In this document: in pieces, positions 1-8,201 of the stretch
Layout of the letters: every line of letters begins with the position of its first letter
How positions within the stretch are numbered: position 1 is the first letter of the stretch
Source of the DNA: Chloroflexota bacterium
GTDB taxonomy: Bacteria; Chloroflexota; UBA4733
Reading direction: 5' to 3'
Length of the DNA stretch: 64,000 nucleotides
Assembly: GCA_023381895.1 (NCBI GenBank)
Contig: JAMCTA010000148.1
Location: 23,038-87,037 of the forward strand
Notes under the pieces: generated by a model
The model's database searches: none
The model's input: only the letters and a program-made list of their open reading frames with translations
What the model was told of the DNA's origin: nothing
Made by a program: the position numbers and the translations under genes

Positions 1-710
1 TGCACCCGTGTGGTGACATCCTCATCAAACTGCCAGAGCTCTGTCCCGACACTTGATACCCGTGTCTTCACAATGTTGATGACGCTCGGTTGAGTGGGTC
101 CACTCACGGCAAGGGTCTGTGGCTTGATAATCCCCACTTTGTCTACAGCGATGCGCTCGATGGTCGAACCCAGGATCTCCATATGATCTAGGCCAACCGT
201 CGTCAAAACGCTGAGCAATGGATGAAGCACATTCGTAGCATCCCAGCTGCCACCTAGTCCAACTTCGACCACGTTCGGTCTAGCCCCACGATCACGCAGC
301 CACAGGAATAAGATCGTTACAACGACTTCAAACCACGTTGGCGCTCGATGGAGAGCCTGCAGCTCCAGTACCGCAGGAGAGATGAGGTGCAGGAGGCGAT
401 CGAGCTCATCACACGTAATGAGCTCAGAGCCGATTTGGAATCGCTCGCGTACTGTGTGCAGGTGAGGCTTCGTGTGGAGTCCGGGTGTGTACCCGGCACT
501 TCGCAGGATGGAAGCTAAGAAGTAGCTAGTAGAACCCTTGCCTGAGGTGCCACCGACGAGAACTGCTGGAATGTCGCGCTCAGGGTGTCCAAGGCGCTCA
601 AGGAGATCCCGCATGCGACCGAGTGTCGGACCGACACTCGGAGGCGAAGGGCGCGCCAGTGACCATAGGCGCGCCTCGATGTCAGGGCAGGACTTGGGAA
701 CGGAGATCAT
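1..710 (-). CDS. folC: Dihydrofolate/folylpolyglutamate synthase, C-terminus cut by window edge
   Basis: Adds glutamate to dihydropteroate or folate using ATP, in the cytoplasm (Mur-ligase-like family). The gene is read from a minus-strand ATG at 710 and about 236 residues are visible. The P-loop GTSGKGST lies at residues 54-61, and EVGLGGSWDATNVL matches the family's EVGLGGRxDATN signature. The following segment (LTTVGLDHMEILGSTIERIA) is also typical of FolC. The gene begins 18 bases after the cpsB-like gene, so it is probably the last or next-to-last gene of the wzz-cpsD-cpsB transcript. That is an odd partnership, and I infer read-through rather than a shared function. The missing C-terminal domain lies beyond base 1. 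Confidence 0.9.
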   Translation of the reverse strand, partial: MISVPKSCPDIEARLWSLARPSPPSVGPTLGRMRDLLERLGHPERDIPAVLVGGTSGKGSTSYFLASILRSAGYTPGLHTKPHLHTVRERFQIGSELITCDELDRLLHLISPAVLELQALHRAPTWFEVVVTILFLWLRDRGARPNVVEVGLGGSWDATNVLHPLLSVLTTVGLDHMEILGSTIERIAVDKVGIIKPQTLAVSGPTQPSVINIVKTRVSSVGTELWQFDEDVTTRV

Positions 711-728
711 GGTGCTCCCTGACCGGGA

Positions 729-1544
729 CTACCTTCCTCGACCGCGCAGGAATCGCATCCAACCACCAGTCTCGATCTTCTTACTCACCACCTTCGCAGG
801 TAACGTGTGCACCTCGCGGTCTTCGATGATGGCACGAGGATTATCGATAAACAGCATATGGGCAGCTTGAGCACTGAACTCCTGGGCAATGGTATTGTAC
901 GCTTCTCGAAGCTGCGGCGACCGCTGTGCCGCGCCATGACCATCACTGGCTACAACGTGGCACCAGCCTTGACTCACGGCAGTGTGTGCTACTGTCTTGG
1001 CCAGCGATCCGAACTCACCGTGGAAGCTCGATGCAGTAACCTGCACCAGGTAACCACGTTGGCACCAGTCACCGAGTTGCTCTGGCCTCTGTTGGATGCG
1101 TGCATTCCGTTCAGGATGAGCAAGCACCGGAACAAAGCCCCGAATGTGCAGCTGAAACAGCGTCTCATCAAAGTACAGGGGAAGCTGATCTAGCGGTGGC
1201 TCGACGAGTACGTATCGGGATGCGTTGAGCGTCGGCAGTACGCCATCTGCTATGAGCTGTGGCGATTGGAGCTCCAGAAAGACCTCGCACCCCAGAAGCA
1301 GCATTGGAATGTTGGCATCATGCGCGAGTGCAGCTTGTACCGGCTCCAGGCACTCCCTCAGGCGCTCCAGCGAGTAGTGGCCTTCGAGTACTTCCTCTGA
1401 ATGTGATGTCGCAACGAGCACACCCGTCCCTGCCTCAGCGGCAGCTCGCACCAACTCGACGGCGTCTGCAACGGTTGCCGGGCCATCGTCGATCCCAGGC
1501 ACGACGTGAACGTGGAGATCGACGAACCCTTCAGGAAGCGTCAC
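729..1544 (-). CDS. PHP-family protein-tyrosine phosphatase (CpsB/YwqE-like)
   Basis: Predicted manganese-dependent phosphatase that dephosphorylates the bacterial tyrosine kinase controlling exopolysaccharide assembly. It is 271 residues, normal for YwqE/CpsB. Metal-binding PHP motifs are all present: DLHVHVVPGIDDG at residues 9-21, ATSH at 45-48, GCEVF at 85-89, LAHPERN at 141-147 and SDGHG at 200-204. The start is a GTG overlapping the cpsD-like stop as GTGA, which indicates translational coupling. The partner kinase upstream has a damaged Walker A motif (see that entry), so the phosphatase appears intact while the kinase may not be. The C-terminus is basic (RFLRGRGR). Confidence 0.85.
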   Translation of the reverse strand: MTLPEGFVDLHVHVVPGIDDGPATVADAVELVRAAAEAGTGVLVATSHSEEVLEGHYSLERLRECLEPVQAALAHDANIPMLLLGCEVFLELQSPQLIADGVLPTLNASRYVLVEPPLDQLPLYFDETLFQLHIRGFVPVLAHPERNARIQQRPEQLGDWCQRGYLVQVTASSFHGEFGSLAKTVAHTAVSQGWCHVVASDGHGAAQRSPQLREAYNTIAQEFSAQAAHMLFIDNPRAIIEDREVHTLPAKVVSKKIETGGWMRFLRGRGR

Positions 1545-2215
1545 GCAGCACCGAGGAGGCGCTGAAGAAACCCCACTTGATGTGCAGGATGAGTGACAAC
1601 CGCACCAAGAACGTGAGCGTGCACTCGCTCAAGCAAAGCTTTCGCATCGAGGCCATCATTGCGGCGCGTCTTCCCGCTATCGATCACCAACAAGGTGCCG
1701 TCGGCGTTAGCGGCAAACAACGCGGTGTCCGTCAGCTCTGCCAGCGAAGGTGTGTCGAAAACCACGATGTCGGCAAATTCGGCGAGTTGAGCGAGCACTC
1801 CCTGTAAGCGGGTGCTGTTCAGGGTGATCACTGGATTGTCAACAGGTGTTCCAGCGGGTAGCAGGCGCAGAAGTGGTATGTCAGTAGCCACAACGGCCTC
1901 ACCCAAGTCCGCGTTGCCCGCTATCACATCCGTCAAACCTGGACTGATCCGGCTGCCCAGCAGGAGGTGCTGAGTGGGACGGAGCAAGTCCGCATCTACG
2001 AGAACCGTCTGCTTCCCCGCCTGGCCGAATGCGGCGGCCAAATTCACAGCCACGACACTCCGGCCACTGTAGGCGTGCGGGGCAACCACTGCCACAGATC
2101 GTAAAGGATGATCTATTCCGGAAAACTGGATATTCGTGCGAAGGCGGCGAAACTCCTCAGCTGCCGGCGATTGAGGATGAGAAACGACCACCACTTCTTG
2201 AGCAATCGCTGCCAT
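1541..2215 (-). CDS. CpsD/CapB-like bacterial tyrosine-kinase-family ATPase, degenerate Walker A
   Basis: Member of the MinD-like BY-kinase family that normally pairs with a Wzz-type membrane activator and controls polysaccharide polymerisation. It is 224 residues from the ATG at 2215; an in-frame TTG at 2224 is an alternative start. The N-terminal region EEFRRLRTN (20-28) is typical of the family. Walker A' is VLVDAD at 71-76 and Walker B is IVVFDTPS near residue 150. The Walker A loop reads APHAYSGRSVV (45-55), so the usual GEGK(S/T) has become YSGRS with Lys replaced by Arg at position 52. The C-terminus (HQVGFLQRLLGAA) has no tyrosine cluster. Kinase activity is therefore doubtful. It sits between the wzz-like gene and the phosphatase. 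Confidence 0.8.
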   Translation of the reverse strand: MAAIAQEVVVVSHPQSPAAEEFRRLRTNIQFSGIDHPLRSVAVVAPHAYSGRSVVAVNLAAAFGQAGKQTVLVDADLLRPTQHLLLGSRISPGLTDVIAGNADLGEAVVATDIPLLRLLPAGTPVDNPVITLNSTRLQGVLAQLAEFADIVVFDTPSLAELTDTALFAANADGTLLVIDSGKTRRNDGLDAKALLERVHAHVLGAVVTHPAHQVGFLQRLLGAA

Positions 2216-2238
2216 GAAAACCAAAACTCTCTCTCTGC

Positions 2239-2967
2239 TCAGTGCACTAATGCCGCTGGCGGAGTCTTGCTGTCTTCACCACTCCGCTCACTGGTTTCGT
2301 CACTGTGCTTAGCGACCAGCAACGGGGGGACGGCACCCAGAAGCGGCATCTGCAAACCGTGCTCGACGTCGTATTCACTGCGGACACGATCATCGTAGGT
2401 GTCGAGCAGGTAAGCTGCTCCGGCACCAAGAAGGAGTCCCAGAAGCCCACCAGCCAGCACGTTGATCTTCGACTTTGGCCGGTTGGGGCTGCCAGGAACT
2501 GTAGCGCTGTGAATGACTTTCACAGCTACATCGGGGTTGAGGTGAGCCAGGTTGTATTCCCGGATCGTCGTGACGAACAGGTTGGTCAGCCCGTTTGCGA
2601 TGTCGGCTGCTCGGCGAGGATCAGTGTCATCGACACTGAGGGCGATCGTGAATGCGGTATTGTCTGCGACTGCGTGGATTTCCTTTGCGAGCTGCTCGGG
2701 CGTCTTGTCAAGCTGCAACTGCTGATTGAGTTGCCCGAGTAGTTGTTGACCGGTCATCTGAATGGCATAGTTATCCAATAGTCCTTGTGCAGCCAGGCCA
2801 TTACCATAGTCAAAACGTGCTGCCGTGACTGAAACGAGAGTTGATGCTCGGTAAATCTTCGTCGCCAGCTTGCTATAGACGCCAGCCGCGCCCGCGCAGA
2901 CTACGAACAGGAGAACGATTACGGCCCACCGGCGCCGAAAGGTCGCCAGCACGTCCACGATACGCAA
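2239..2967 (-). CDS. Wzz/CapA-type polysaccharide chain-length regulator
   Basis: Inner-membrane co-polymerase protein that modulates polysaccharide chain length and normally activates a CpsD-type kinase. It is 242 residues from a TTG at 2967, chosen because AAGGAG stands five bases upstream; the longer frame to 2985 has no ribosome site of its own. One transmembrane helix lies at about residues 8-32 (VIVLLFVVCAGAAGVY). A periplasmic region follows, then a Pro-rich NRPKSK segment and a second helix (VLAGGLLGLLLGAGAAYLL) at about 170-192. This is the standard Wzz topology. The cytoplasmic tail ends in a charged segment. First gene of the wzz-cpsD-cpsB-folC run. No glycosyltransferases or Wzx/Wzy are nearby. 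Confidence 0.85.
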   Translation of the reverse strand: MRIVDVLATFRRRWAVIVLLFVVCAGAAGVYSKLATKIYRASTLVSVTAARFDYGNGLAAQGLLDNYAIQMTGQQLLGQLNQQLQLDKTPEQLAKEIHAVADNTAFTIALSVDDTDPRRAADIANGLTNLFVTTIREYNLAHLNPDVAVKVIHSATVPGSPNRPKSKINVLAGGLLGLLLGAGAAYLLDTYDDRVRSEYDVEHGLQMPLLGAVPPLLVAKHSDETSERSGEDSKTPPAALVH

Positions 2968-2987
2968 GGCAACTCCTTTTCTCAATG

Positions 2988-3017
2988 ACTATAGGTAGCC
3001 ACGTGCGGGCGTGTCAA
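2988..3017 (-). promoter_or_regulatory. Sigma-70 type promoter for the wzz-like operon
   Basis: On the minus strand TTGACA (3012-3017, six of six) is followed by an 18-base spacer and TATAGT (2988-2993, five of six). The predicted start of transcription would be about 15 bases before the TTG start of the wzz-like gene, so the leader is very short. Read directly from sequence; activity is inferred. Confidence 0.75.
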
Positions 3018-3103
3018 GTTAACAAGTGCCTTTCCCGACGCCTCCCCAAGATCTACCTAGAAAGGCAGAGGTGCGTCACATGAACCTACCAGCAGCTGCT
3101 GTT

Positions 3104-3112
3104 TGCTATACT
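3104..3112 (+). promoter_or_regulatory. Extended -10 promoter candidate for the oxidoreductase gene
   Basis: TG-C-TATACT (3104-3112) is an extended -10 element 30 bases upstream of the ATG at 3142. No convincing -35 lies 16-18 bases further up. It is divergent from the wzz promoter in the same intergenic region. Confidence 0.45.
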
Positions 3113-3141
3113 CTGCCTGGCATCTTAGGGAGAGTGACAGC

Positions 3142-4119
3142 ATGAATCTTGCGTTTTACGGTACGGGCAGCATCGCTGAGCGGCATATCGACGCAATCCG
3201 TCGTGCCGGACGTCTGAACATCACCTGGCTCGTCAGCCGGACGCGCACCAATGCGGAAGCTCTCGCGCTCAAGAAGGGGATCCAGCGCTTTACGGATCAG
3301 GAAGACGCCCCGCTGCGAGACTCTTCTGTCGATGCCGTCGTCATAGCCTACCCGACGGCACGCCACGCAGACCTCGCCCTAGCTGCATTCGCTGCTGGCA
3401 AGCACGTCATCTGCGAGAAGCCGCTCACCAACGATGCAGCGGCCGCTGAACAGCTGGTGAGATCACGTCCGGCCGATCGCCTCCTCCTCGTGACACAGAT
3501 TCGGCGCTTCTGGCCAGTCTATGAGCAGGTTGCCCAGTTCGTACGGAATGGAGAAGCTGGCAGGTTGTGCCGGATGAGCATTTCGTTTGAGACGGAATGG
3601 AACTGGGAGGGGCGAACGTGGCGCCTCGAGGACGCCGGGGGCTACTTCCTTGACATGCACGTGCACGACGTCGATCTTCTATTGTGGTGGGGCCGACAAC
3701 GACCCCACCGAGTGCTCGGTTTAGGGAAGAATCGCGCGGATCGAGAAGGAACGGTTCTATTCGACTTCGGCGAGTGGTACGCCTCCCTCGACTTTTGTGG
3801 TCGCGTCTCGGGTCGCAGCTATCCCACCGACGCCCTCACCCGCTACGAGCTCATCCTTGAGCGGGGACGTGTCGAGGTCACCGTGAGTAGTGAGGTGGAC
3901 GCTCGTTTCATCGTCGCCGGCGACACAATCGAGCACGTTCACTCCCCAATAGCAGATCAGCTGCGCGCAAGCTGGGATGGTCTTTGGTCAGCTCAAGCAC
4001 GCGCGCTGCTGGGAGAGGCAGCACCGCCCATCCCTGTTGATGATGTCGTGGCCAACGTCGCGGCGTCGATGGCCGCCGTCAGAGCCCTCGCAGCTAGTCG
4101 GGTGCAAGACCTTTCGTGA
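3142..4119 (+). CDS. Gfo/Idh/MocA family oxidoreductase
   Basis: Predicted NAD(P)-dependent sugar or cyclitol dehydrogenase, cytoplasmic, 325 residues. The start is the ATG at 3142, with AGGGAGAG seven bases upstream. The Rossmann motif is GTGSIAERH (residues 7-15). The family's CEKPLT signature (after GKHVI) supplies the catalytic-region Lys. The C-terminal alpha/beta domain contains GGYFLDMHVHDVDLLLWWGG-like residues (DMHVHDVDL), the usual substrate and hydride-relay region. It is monocistronic as far as I can see: divergent from the wzz operon and 108 bases before the CRISPR-like genes. Nothing in the sequence ties it to those genes. The substrate cannot be told from sequence. Confidence 0.85.
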   Translation: MNLAFYGTGSIAERHIDAIRRAGRLNITWLVSRTRTNAEALALKKGIQRFTDQEDAPLRDSSVDAVVIAYPTARHADLALAAFAAGKHVICEKPLTNDAAAAEQLVRSRPADRLLLVTQIRRFWPVYEQVAQFVRNGEAGRLCRMSISFETEWNWEGRTWRLEDAGGYFLDMHVHDVDLLLWWGRQRPHRVLGLGKNRADREGTVLFDFGEWYASLDFCGRVSGRSYPTDALTRYELILERGRVEVTVSSEVDARFIVAGDTIEHVHSPIADQLRASWDGLWSAQARALLGEAAPPIPVDDVVANVAASMAAVRALAASRVQDLS

Positions 4120-4227
4120 CGGGCAAGAGCAACAAGACCTCTGCGAGGCTGTTCCCTATGTGGTTGCTTCGTGCTACTCACGTAGACGGTTGGACGCAAG
4201 CTACCGTCAGGATGGGGGCCTAAGCAC

Positions 4228-5748
4228 GTGAGCGAACCAACAGTGATCGCTCTCGCAGCATCGAACTTGGGCGAGTTCGTCACGCGTTCGCGTCGCATTG
4301 CTGCCATCCGCAGCGGACTGGGGCTCGTGGAGAGTGTCTTTCGTTTCAGTCTTCCAGCCCTTGCGACGCAGCGTGAGCACGCCGGAGCCGCCATCATCAG
4401 TAGCGGGCGGCGCTTCGTGGGCACCTTCCCGTCCCCGGAACAGGGCGAGCGCTTCGTCGCGGCCAGCAGAAAGCTGGCCTTCCAGCGCACAGGAGCGTTG
4501 TCGATCGACGCCGTCGCCCAGGTCGGCTCGACAGACAGCCTTCTGACGGGTTTTGGGATGCTCTATCGCCATCTCATTGCCACCAGCCCGGCGGCGCCCG
4601 CGAAAACGATGCTGCCATCTCTCAGCTCTGAGGTGCGCTGGTGCGACTTCTGCAATGAGCTCCCAGCACAGTCGTGGCTCGACGGCAAGCTCGCCTGCAG
4701 GGCTTGTACGGCTGTCCGTCAGTTCTCACGTGATGAAGGAACCCGCCTCACCGTGGCAGGCTATCTCCGCGGATTGGCAGATGCTGGAGAAGAAGTCATC
4801 GCATCACGCCCAACCTGGGAGCGCTTCTTGGTGTGGAACCGGCAGCTCCCCAAGAACCGCACGGCTGATTCTGCCGCCGACTTACAACGCCTCGCGGCAC
4901 GTAGGTCCGAAACCGTCGTCTCTCGGCACCCGGGAGCAGGTACCTATGCCGTGTTCACCTTGCGGGTGATCGGGCTGGAAAGCGCACTTGCCCTCACGGC
5001 CAGTTCCCAGGATGCACTCCGCTTGTTTCGCTACATCAGCCGTAGCTTCGACGAAGCTGTCTTTAGATCGCTGGCGACGCTGGATACCACATCAACAGAA
5101 GATTCAACGTATCCCTTCGACCTCCTCGCAGTTCTCGACGACTGGGCAGGCTGTGTGGTCAGCAGCGAACGGGCCTTGACAACCGTGATAGAGGTCGCGC
5201 AACGCTTCGAGCACCTGATCTCAGAGGTTCCTGAGGCTGCACCGTTACGTCTCGGGGCACAGGTGTTGTTCGCGCCAGTGCAGGCAACTGACGGTCAGGT
5301 GTTGCGACACTGGCTGACGACCGAGGCGCTTCAATCTCTAGATAAGGACACCCGGAGCCGTCAGTCACAGGTTTCGATCCAGGTTCTTGCAAGAGAGCCC
5401 TGGCCCACGCTGACAGTGGCACAGCTTAGTCGGGTTCTCGGCCTCACCCGCGTGTTCGAGCGCAGTGGCCTGCGACCTTATGACATTGCTCGCTTCACTT
5501 CTACAGCTCAGTCCGGTACTGACTCCCTCATTGCTGCAAGTCTAGATGGCCTTACGGATGGTCAACGGCGCTTACTTCTTGGGCTGTGGGCAGAGTTGCG
5601 CGACTTCCGAGTAGCGGGGCTGCATGATGCACGCCACCAGGTGTTTAGCCTAGCTGCAGCGCTATCTCGCGTGGGAAAGAGTCAGAATCTGCAATCGGTG
5701 ACGGCAGCCGAGCGCCTGTGGGCCGCCGAAAGGAGTGCACGAGCGTGA
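4228..5748 (+). CDS. cas10: Degenerate Cas10-like large subunit of a type III CRISPR effector
   Basis: 506 residues from a GTG. I read it as Cas10 from architecture. A first palm domain starts at residue 6 (ALAASNLGEFVTRSRRIAAI, then AAIISSGRRFVGTFP at 54-68). A treble-clef-like zinc finger has C139, C142, C157 and C160. A second palm starts at 240 (YAVFTLRVIGLE). There is no N-terminal HD nuclease domain. The usual GGDD is replaced by V302-L303-D304-D305 in the hairpin LLAVLDDWAGCVV, and the first-strand acidic residue of palm 2 is also missing. Residues 343-391 resemble the C-terminal GGDEF-like part. Cyclic-oligoadenylate synthesis is therefore unlikely, though the two Asp remain. Its stop overlaps the next gene as GTGA, so it heads a nine-gene operon. 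No CARF effector is nearby. Confidence 0.75.
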   Translation: MSEPTVIALAASNLGEFVTRSRRIAAIRSGLGLVESVFRFSLPALATQREHAGAAIISSGRRFVGTFPSPEQGERFVAASRKLAFQRTGALSIDAVAQVGSTDSLLTGFGMLYRHLIATSPAAPAKTMLPSLSSEVRWCDFCNELPAQSWLDGKLACRACTAVRQFSRDEGTRLTVAGYLRGLADAGEEVIASRPTWERFLVWNRQLPKNRTADSAADLQRLAARRSETVVSRHPGAGTYAVFTLRVIGLESALALTASSQDALRLFRYISRSFDEAVFRSLATLDTTSTEDSTYPFDLLAVLDDWAGCVVSSERALTTVIEVAQRFEHLISEVPEAAPLRLGAQVLFAPVQATDGQVLRHWLTTEALQSLDKDTRSRQSQVSIQVLAREPWPTLTVAQLSRVLGLTRVFERSGLRPYDIARFTSTAQSGTDSLIAASLDGLTDGQRRLLLGLWAELRDFRVAGLHDARHQVFSLAAALSRVGKSQNLQSVTAAERLWAAERSARA

Positions 5749-6335
5749 ACCGGCAACTCTCGGTGCGTTGCCACATCAGTTGTGTCTCTCCGCTCGCAGC
5801 CACTGCAGTCAGTGCGACTGCAGGCGTCCCGGTCGTGCCATCAAGGATTGTCAAGGCAGCGGCACATCAAACACTTCGCTGGCTCCTGCCAGCGCTGGGA
5901 CTTCAACCGTGTGACGGCTGCTTCGATGATGACTGTTCCGAATGTCGCATCTTCGGAACCCGCGGGCGGTCAGGTATGGTGATCTGGGGAGATGTCGAGC
6001 CATCCATTCCGAGCGACGGAGCGTGCTTCACGGTAGGATGTCTCGGGCGGCGTCGCCATTCATACGAGCTCGATGGGGTATCTTCAGCCCAGGACATCTA
6101 CACCGTGCTTCCCGCTCAAGATCTCGCCCTTACCGCTAAAACTCACCCGTCTCACACCGTCGCACCTCAGGATGTAGCGCTCATTACGCTATTACTTAAG
6201 CACCTCGGGCAGCTTGGTCCCTCCTACTGCGGGCTCGGACGAGTGAAGACTGCACACTTTGAGATTCACGAGAGCGGTGAGCTAGTTTCGCTAGACGAGG
6301 TGCTCTCTCGCCTAGATCCAGTGCAAGGCCGATGA
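5745..6335 (+). CDS. Small Cas7-like RAMP subunit
   Basis: 196 residues from a GTG that overlaps the Cas10 stop; predicted backbone subunit binding crRNA. The first strand is followed by a shortened thumb/loop (CVSPLAATAVSATAGVPVVP), then a helix. CDGCFDDDCSECRIFG gives four cysteines plus the C..C-(R/L)-(I/L)-FG pattern typical of Csm3-like Cas7, and YCGLGRVKTAHF provides the glycine-rich C-terminal segment. No Asp lies at the position of the Csm3 catalytic residue (A18 by my alignment), so it should not cut RNA. It precedes csx10 with an ATGA overlap. In the published III-Dv protein, Cas7 is likewise N-terminal to the Cas5 domain. Confidence 0.65.
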   Translation: MNRQLSVRCHISCVSPLAATAVSATAGVPVVPSRIVKAAAHQTLRWLLPALGLQPCDGCFDDDCSECRIFGTRGRSGMVIWGDVEPSIPSDGACFTVGCLGRRRHSYELDGVSSAQDIYTVLPAQDLALTAKTHPSHTVAPQDVALITLLLKHLGQLGPSYCGLGRVKTAHFEIHESGELVSLDEVLSRLDPVQGR

Positions 6336-7594
6336 CGGAGTTCACTCTACGCGTGCGCACAGTATCGCCTCTGTATCTCCCGGCGAGGCGTGCCGTTGGA
6401 AGCGGCGAAGGCATCTTGAGCTGCATCCCGGGATCCGCAGTACGCGGCGCCTTGCTCTCTGCAGTAAACAACACGACAGGAGAGCAGGAAGAGCACGAGA
6501 CCACTGCACTCGATTTCTTGAGTTGTTCCGCACTGCTCCCACTGGGACAGTTCGAGAAGGGCAACCCAGTGATCGCACCCCGCTCGTGCGTTACCTGCGC
6601 CAACCAGCCGGGACCCCGGCACTCGGGTGGTCACGGACTCCATGATCGCCTTTTCGCTGCCGAGATACAGCGTCTACTCGTCGAAGCACAGCAGCTTGTT
6701 GCCGGCTCCCAATTTTCCTCACCCAGAATTGCACAGGACGTTCGCTGCCCTCACTGCTCACCACGAAGTCCTGGTCTGCTCTCAGCATGGAATGGCATGC
6801 TTGTGCTCGAAGGTGACAGTGCCCGAGCTGTTGCCCCCAGTGTGGTCACGGCCGTCCAGCACGCCCCACCGCAAGCACACGAGAGCCCATCCCTCACAGT
6901 GCGTCAGACTCTTGCTAAGGGGCAGGTCTTCCAAGGCACGGTACGCATTCGTGAGGAAGAGCTGTCCCAGCAGCTCACTCGTATCTGTGCTGAAGGGAAC
7001 CATTTGTGGGTCGGTGCAGATCGCGGACACGGCTTCGGTGAGATCATTGTCGAGCAGTGGCGCAACTCTGAGCACGAACGCAGCGTCGCCGATCGTATTT
7101 CCGCTTTCAACGCGCACATCCAGCAGCTTGCTATTACGGTCAACCTGCCCGTTCCCGATGGGGTACGTTACGTTGGCGTTCTCGCTCTAGACGCGATTGC
7201 ACTGTCGGATGATTTCGGAAGACAGCTAACGTCCTTGGACGGCGCCGCTTGGGCCGATCTGCTCGGTCTACCTGCTGACGGTGTTCAAGTACGTTCCGCG
7301 TGGGAAGCAGTGACGGTGGTGCGTGGCTGGAACAGCCGGCGCGGGTTACCCTTGAGTGAATCGATCGCTCTTGCGGCCGGGAGTGTGTGGCTCCTTCGGG
7401 TGACCAGCGTCTCTGAAGAGGAATTGGTCTCCCGATTAGCCTTCATAGAGGACGCAGGCATTGGCGCCCGCCGCGCTGACGGTCTCGGAAGGGTGTCGTT
7501 CTGCCACGACATTCACGGCGTACTGACAGAGCTTAGTGGAGCAGGTGTCGCGCGCGCGGATCCGGCGCAACTTCAGGAGGTCAGCAATGCCTAA
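6332..7594 (+). CDS. csx10: Csx10 (Cas5-like RAMP of type III-D)
   Basis: 420 residues, ATG overlapping the previous stop. Csx10 occupies the Cas5 position and holds the crRNA 5' handle in subtype III-D effectors. Visible family features are IPGSAVRGAL at 32-41, a cysteine-rich insert (CVTC and CPHC), SLTVRQTLAKGQVFQGTV, and LWVGADRGHGFGEI as the first glycine-rich loop. The C-terminal half has VVRGWNSRRGLPLSESIALA and GIGARRADGLGRV, closely matching the Csx10 C-terminal RAMP fold. This is the strongest marker for the subtype. Its last eight bases overlap the next gene, whose AGGAGG site is inside csx10. Length is normal for the family. Confidence 0.85.
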   Translation: MTEFTLRVRTVSPLYLPARRAVGSGEGILSCIPGSAVRGALLSAVNNTTGEQEEHETTALDFLSCSALLPLGQFEKGNPVIAPRSCVTCANQPGPRHSGGHGLHDRLFAAEIQRLLVEAQQLVAGSQFSSPRIAQDVRCPHCSPRSPGLLSAWNGMLVLEGDSARAVAPSVVTAVQHAPPQAHESPSLTVRQTLAKGQVFQGTVRIREEELSQQLTRICAEGNHLWVGADRGHGFGEIIVEQWRNSEHERSVADRISAFNAHIQQLAITVNLPVPDGVRYVGVLALDAIALSDDFGRQLTSLDGAAWADLLGLPADGVQVRSAWEAVTVVRGWNSRRGLPLSESIALAAGSVWLLRVTSVSEEELVSRLAFIEDAGIGARRADGLGRVSFCHDIHGVLTELSGAGVARADPAQLQEVSNA

Positions 7595-8201
7595 TACCCT
7601 TGCAATCTGGAACCGATGGGTAGCGACAGAGACAGACGCGCACGATCTCGCTCTCGCGGCTCGCCGCGCAGGAGTCGACCGTCAGCAAGTTCGGAATCTA
7701 CAGCGACAAGCAGAAGTCGCTAGCGACGTCCAGGACATCCTTGACTACGTGAAATTGCAAACGCTTCGGGTTCCGGCGTTTCGGCGTGAGCAGTTTGCTC
7801 AGCATTTGTTGACTGCACTTGAGTCCCTGCCGGGAAGGTCCGCGTCTGCGTCGGAGCTGGCCCCTCCCTCTCACACCGCGCTGAGCCGCCTGTACCTGCG
7901 CCAGCTCGCTCTCTCATACGCGTATTCCATCAGCTCAGAGCCATCAGGGGCGCCTTTCCGGAGTGAGGGGCGCCCTGCTCGCACTGGTGTCGAGGGGCAG
8001 GCAGGATCCAGCGCAACGCCGCCGCGGAGACGCCGCAGGGCATCCGCTGTTGCTGGGGCCCAGAACATCTCGGCGCTAACTACTACTGTTCCAGAAACCA
8101 CCGCTTCAACTGAAGAACCTGTTGCTGACGGTGAGAACGCATCCACGGCGGCGAGACTGCCGGAAATCCCCGCGCAGGATTCACTCATGGGAGATCTGTG
8201 A
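7587..8201 (+). CDS. Candidate Cas11-like small subunit with disordered tail
   Basis: 204 residues; start ATG at 7587 chosen because AGGAGG (7575-7580) lies six bases upstream; the longer frame from 7536 runs inside csx10. Residues 1-115 are predicted mostly helical (LALAARRAGVDRQQVRNLQR, DVQDILDYVKLQTLRV, ALSRLYLRQLALSYAYSI), compatible with a Csm2/Cmr5-type Cas11 filament subunit. Residues about 120-204 are low complexity, with a PPRRRRRAS basic patch and a Thr/Ser/Glu-rich stretch. I do not recognise a specific family; the Cas11 call rests on size, helicity and position directly after csx10. It overlaps the following gene by one base (TGATG). Confidence 0.45.
   Translation: MPNTLAIWNRWVATETDAHDLALAARRAGVDRQQVRNLQRQAEVASDVQDILDYVKLQTLRVPAFRREQFAQHLLTALESLPGRSASASELAPPSHTALSRLYLRQLALSYAYSISSEPSGAPFRSEGRPARTGVEGQAGSSATPPRRRRRASAVAGAQNISALTTTVPETTASTEEPVADGENASTAARLPEIPAQDSLMGDL

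Noticed and set aside
5249..5274. Initially read LRLGAQVLFAP of the Cas10-like protein as the GGDD site
   Set aside because: Alignment by order of strands places the GGDD hairpin earlier at LLAVLDDWAG; the later segment matches the C-terminal part of the palm.
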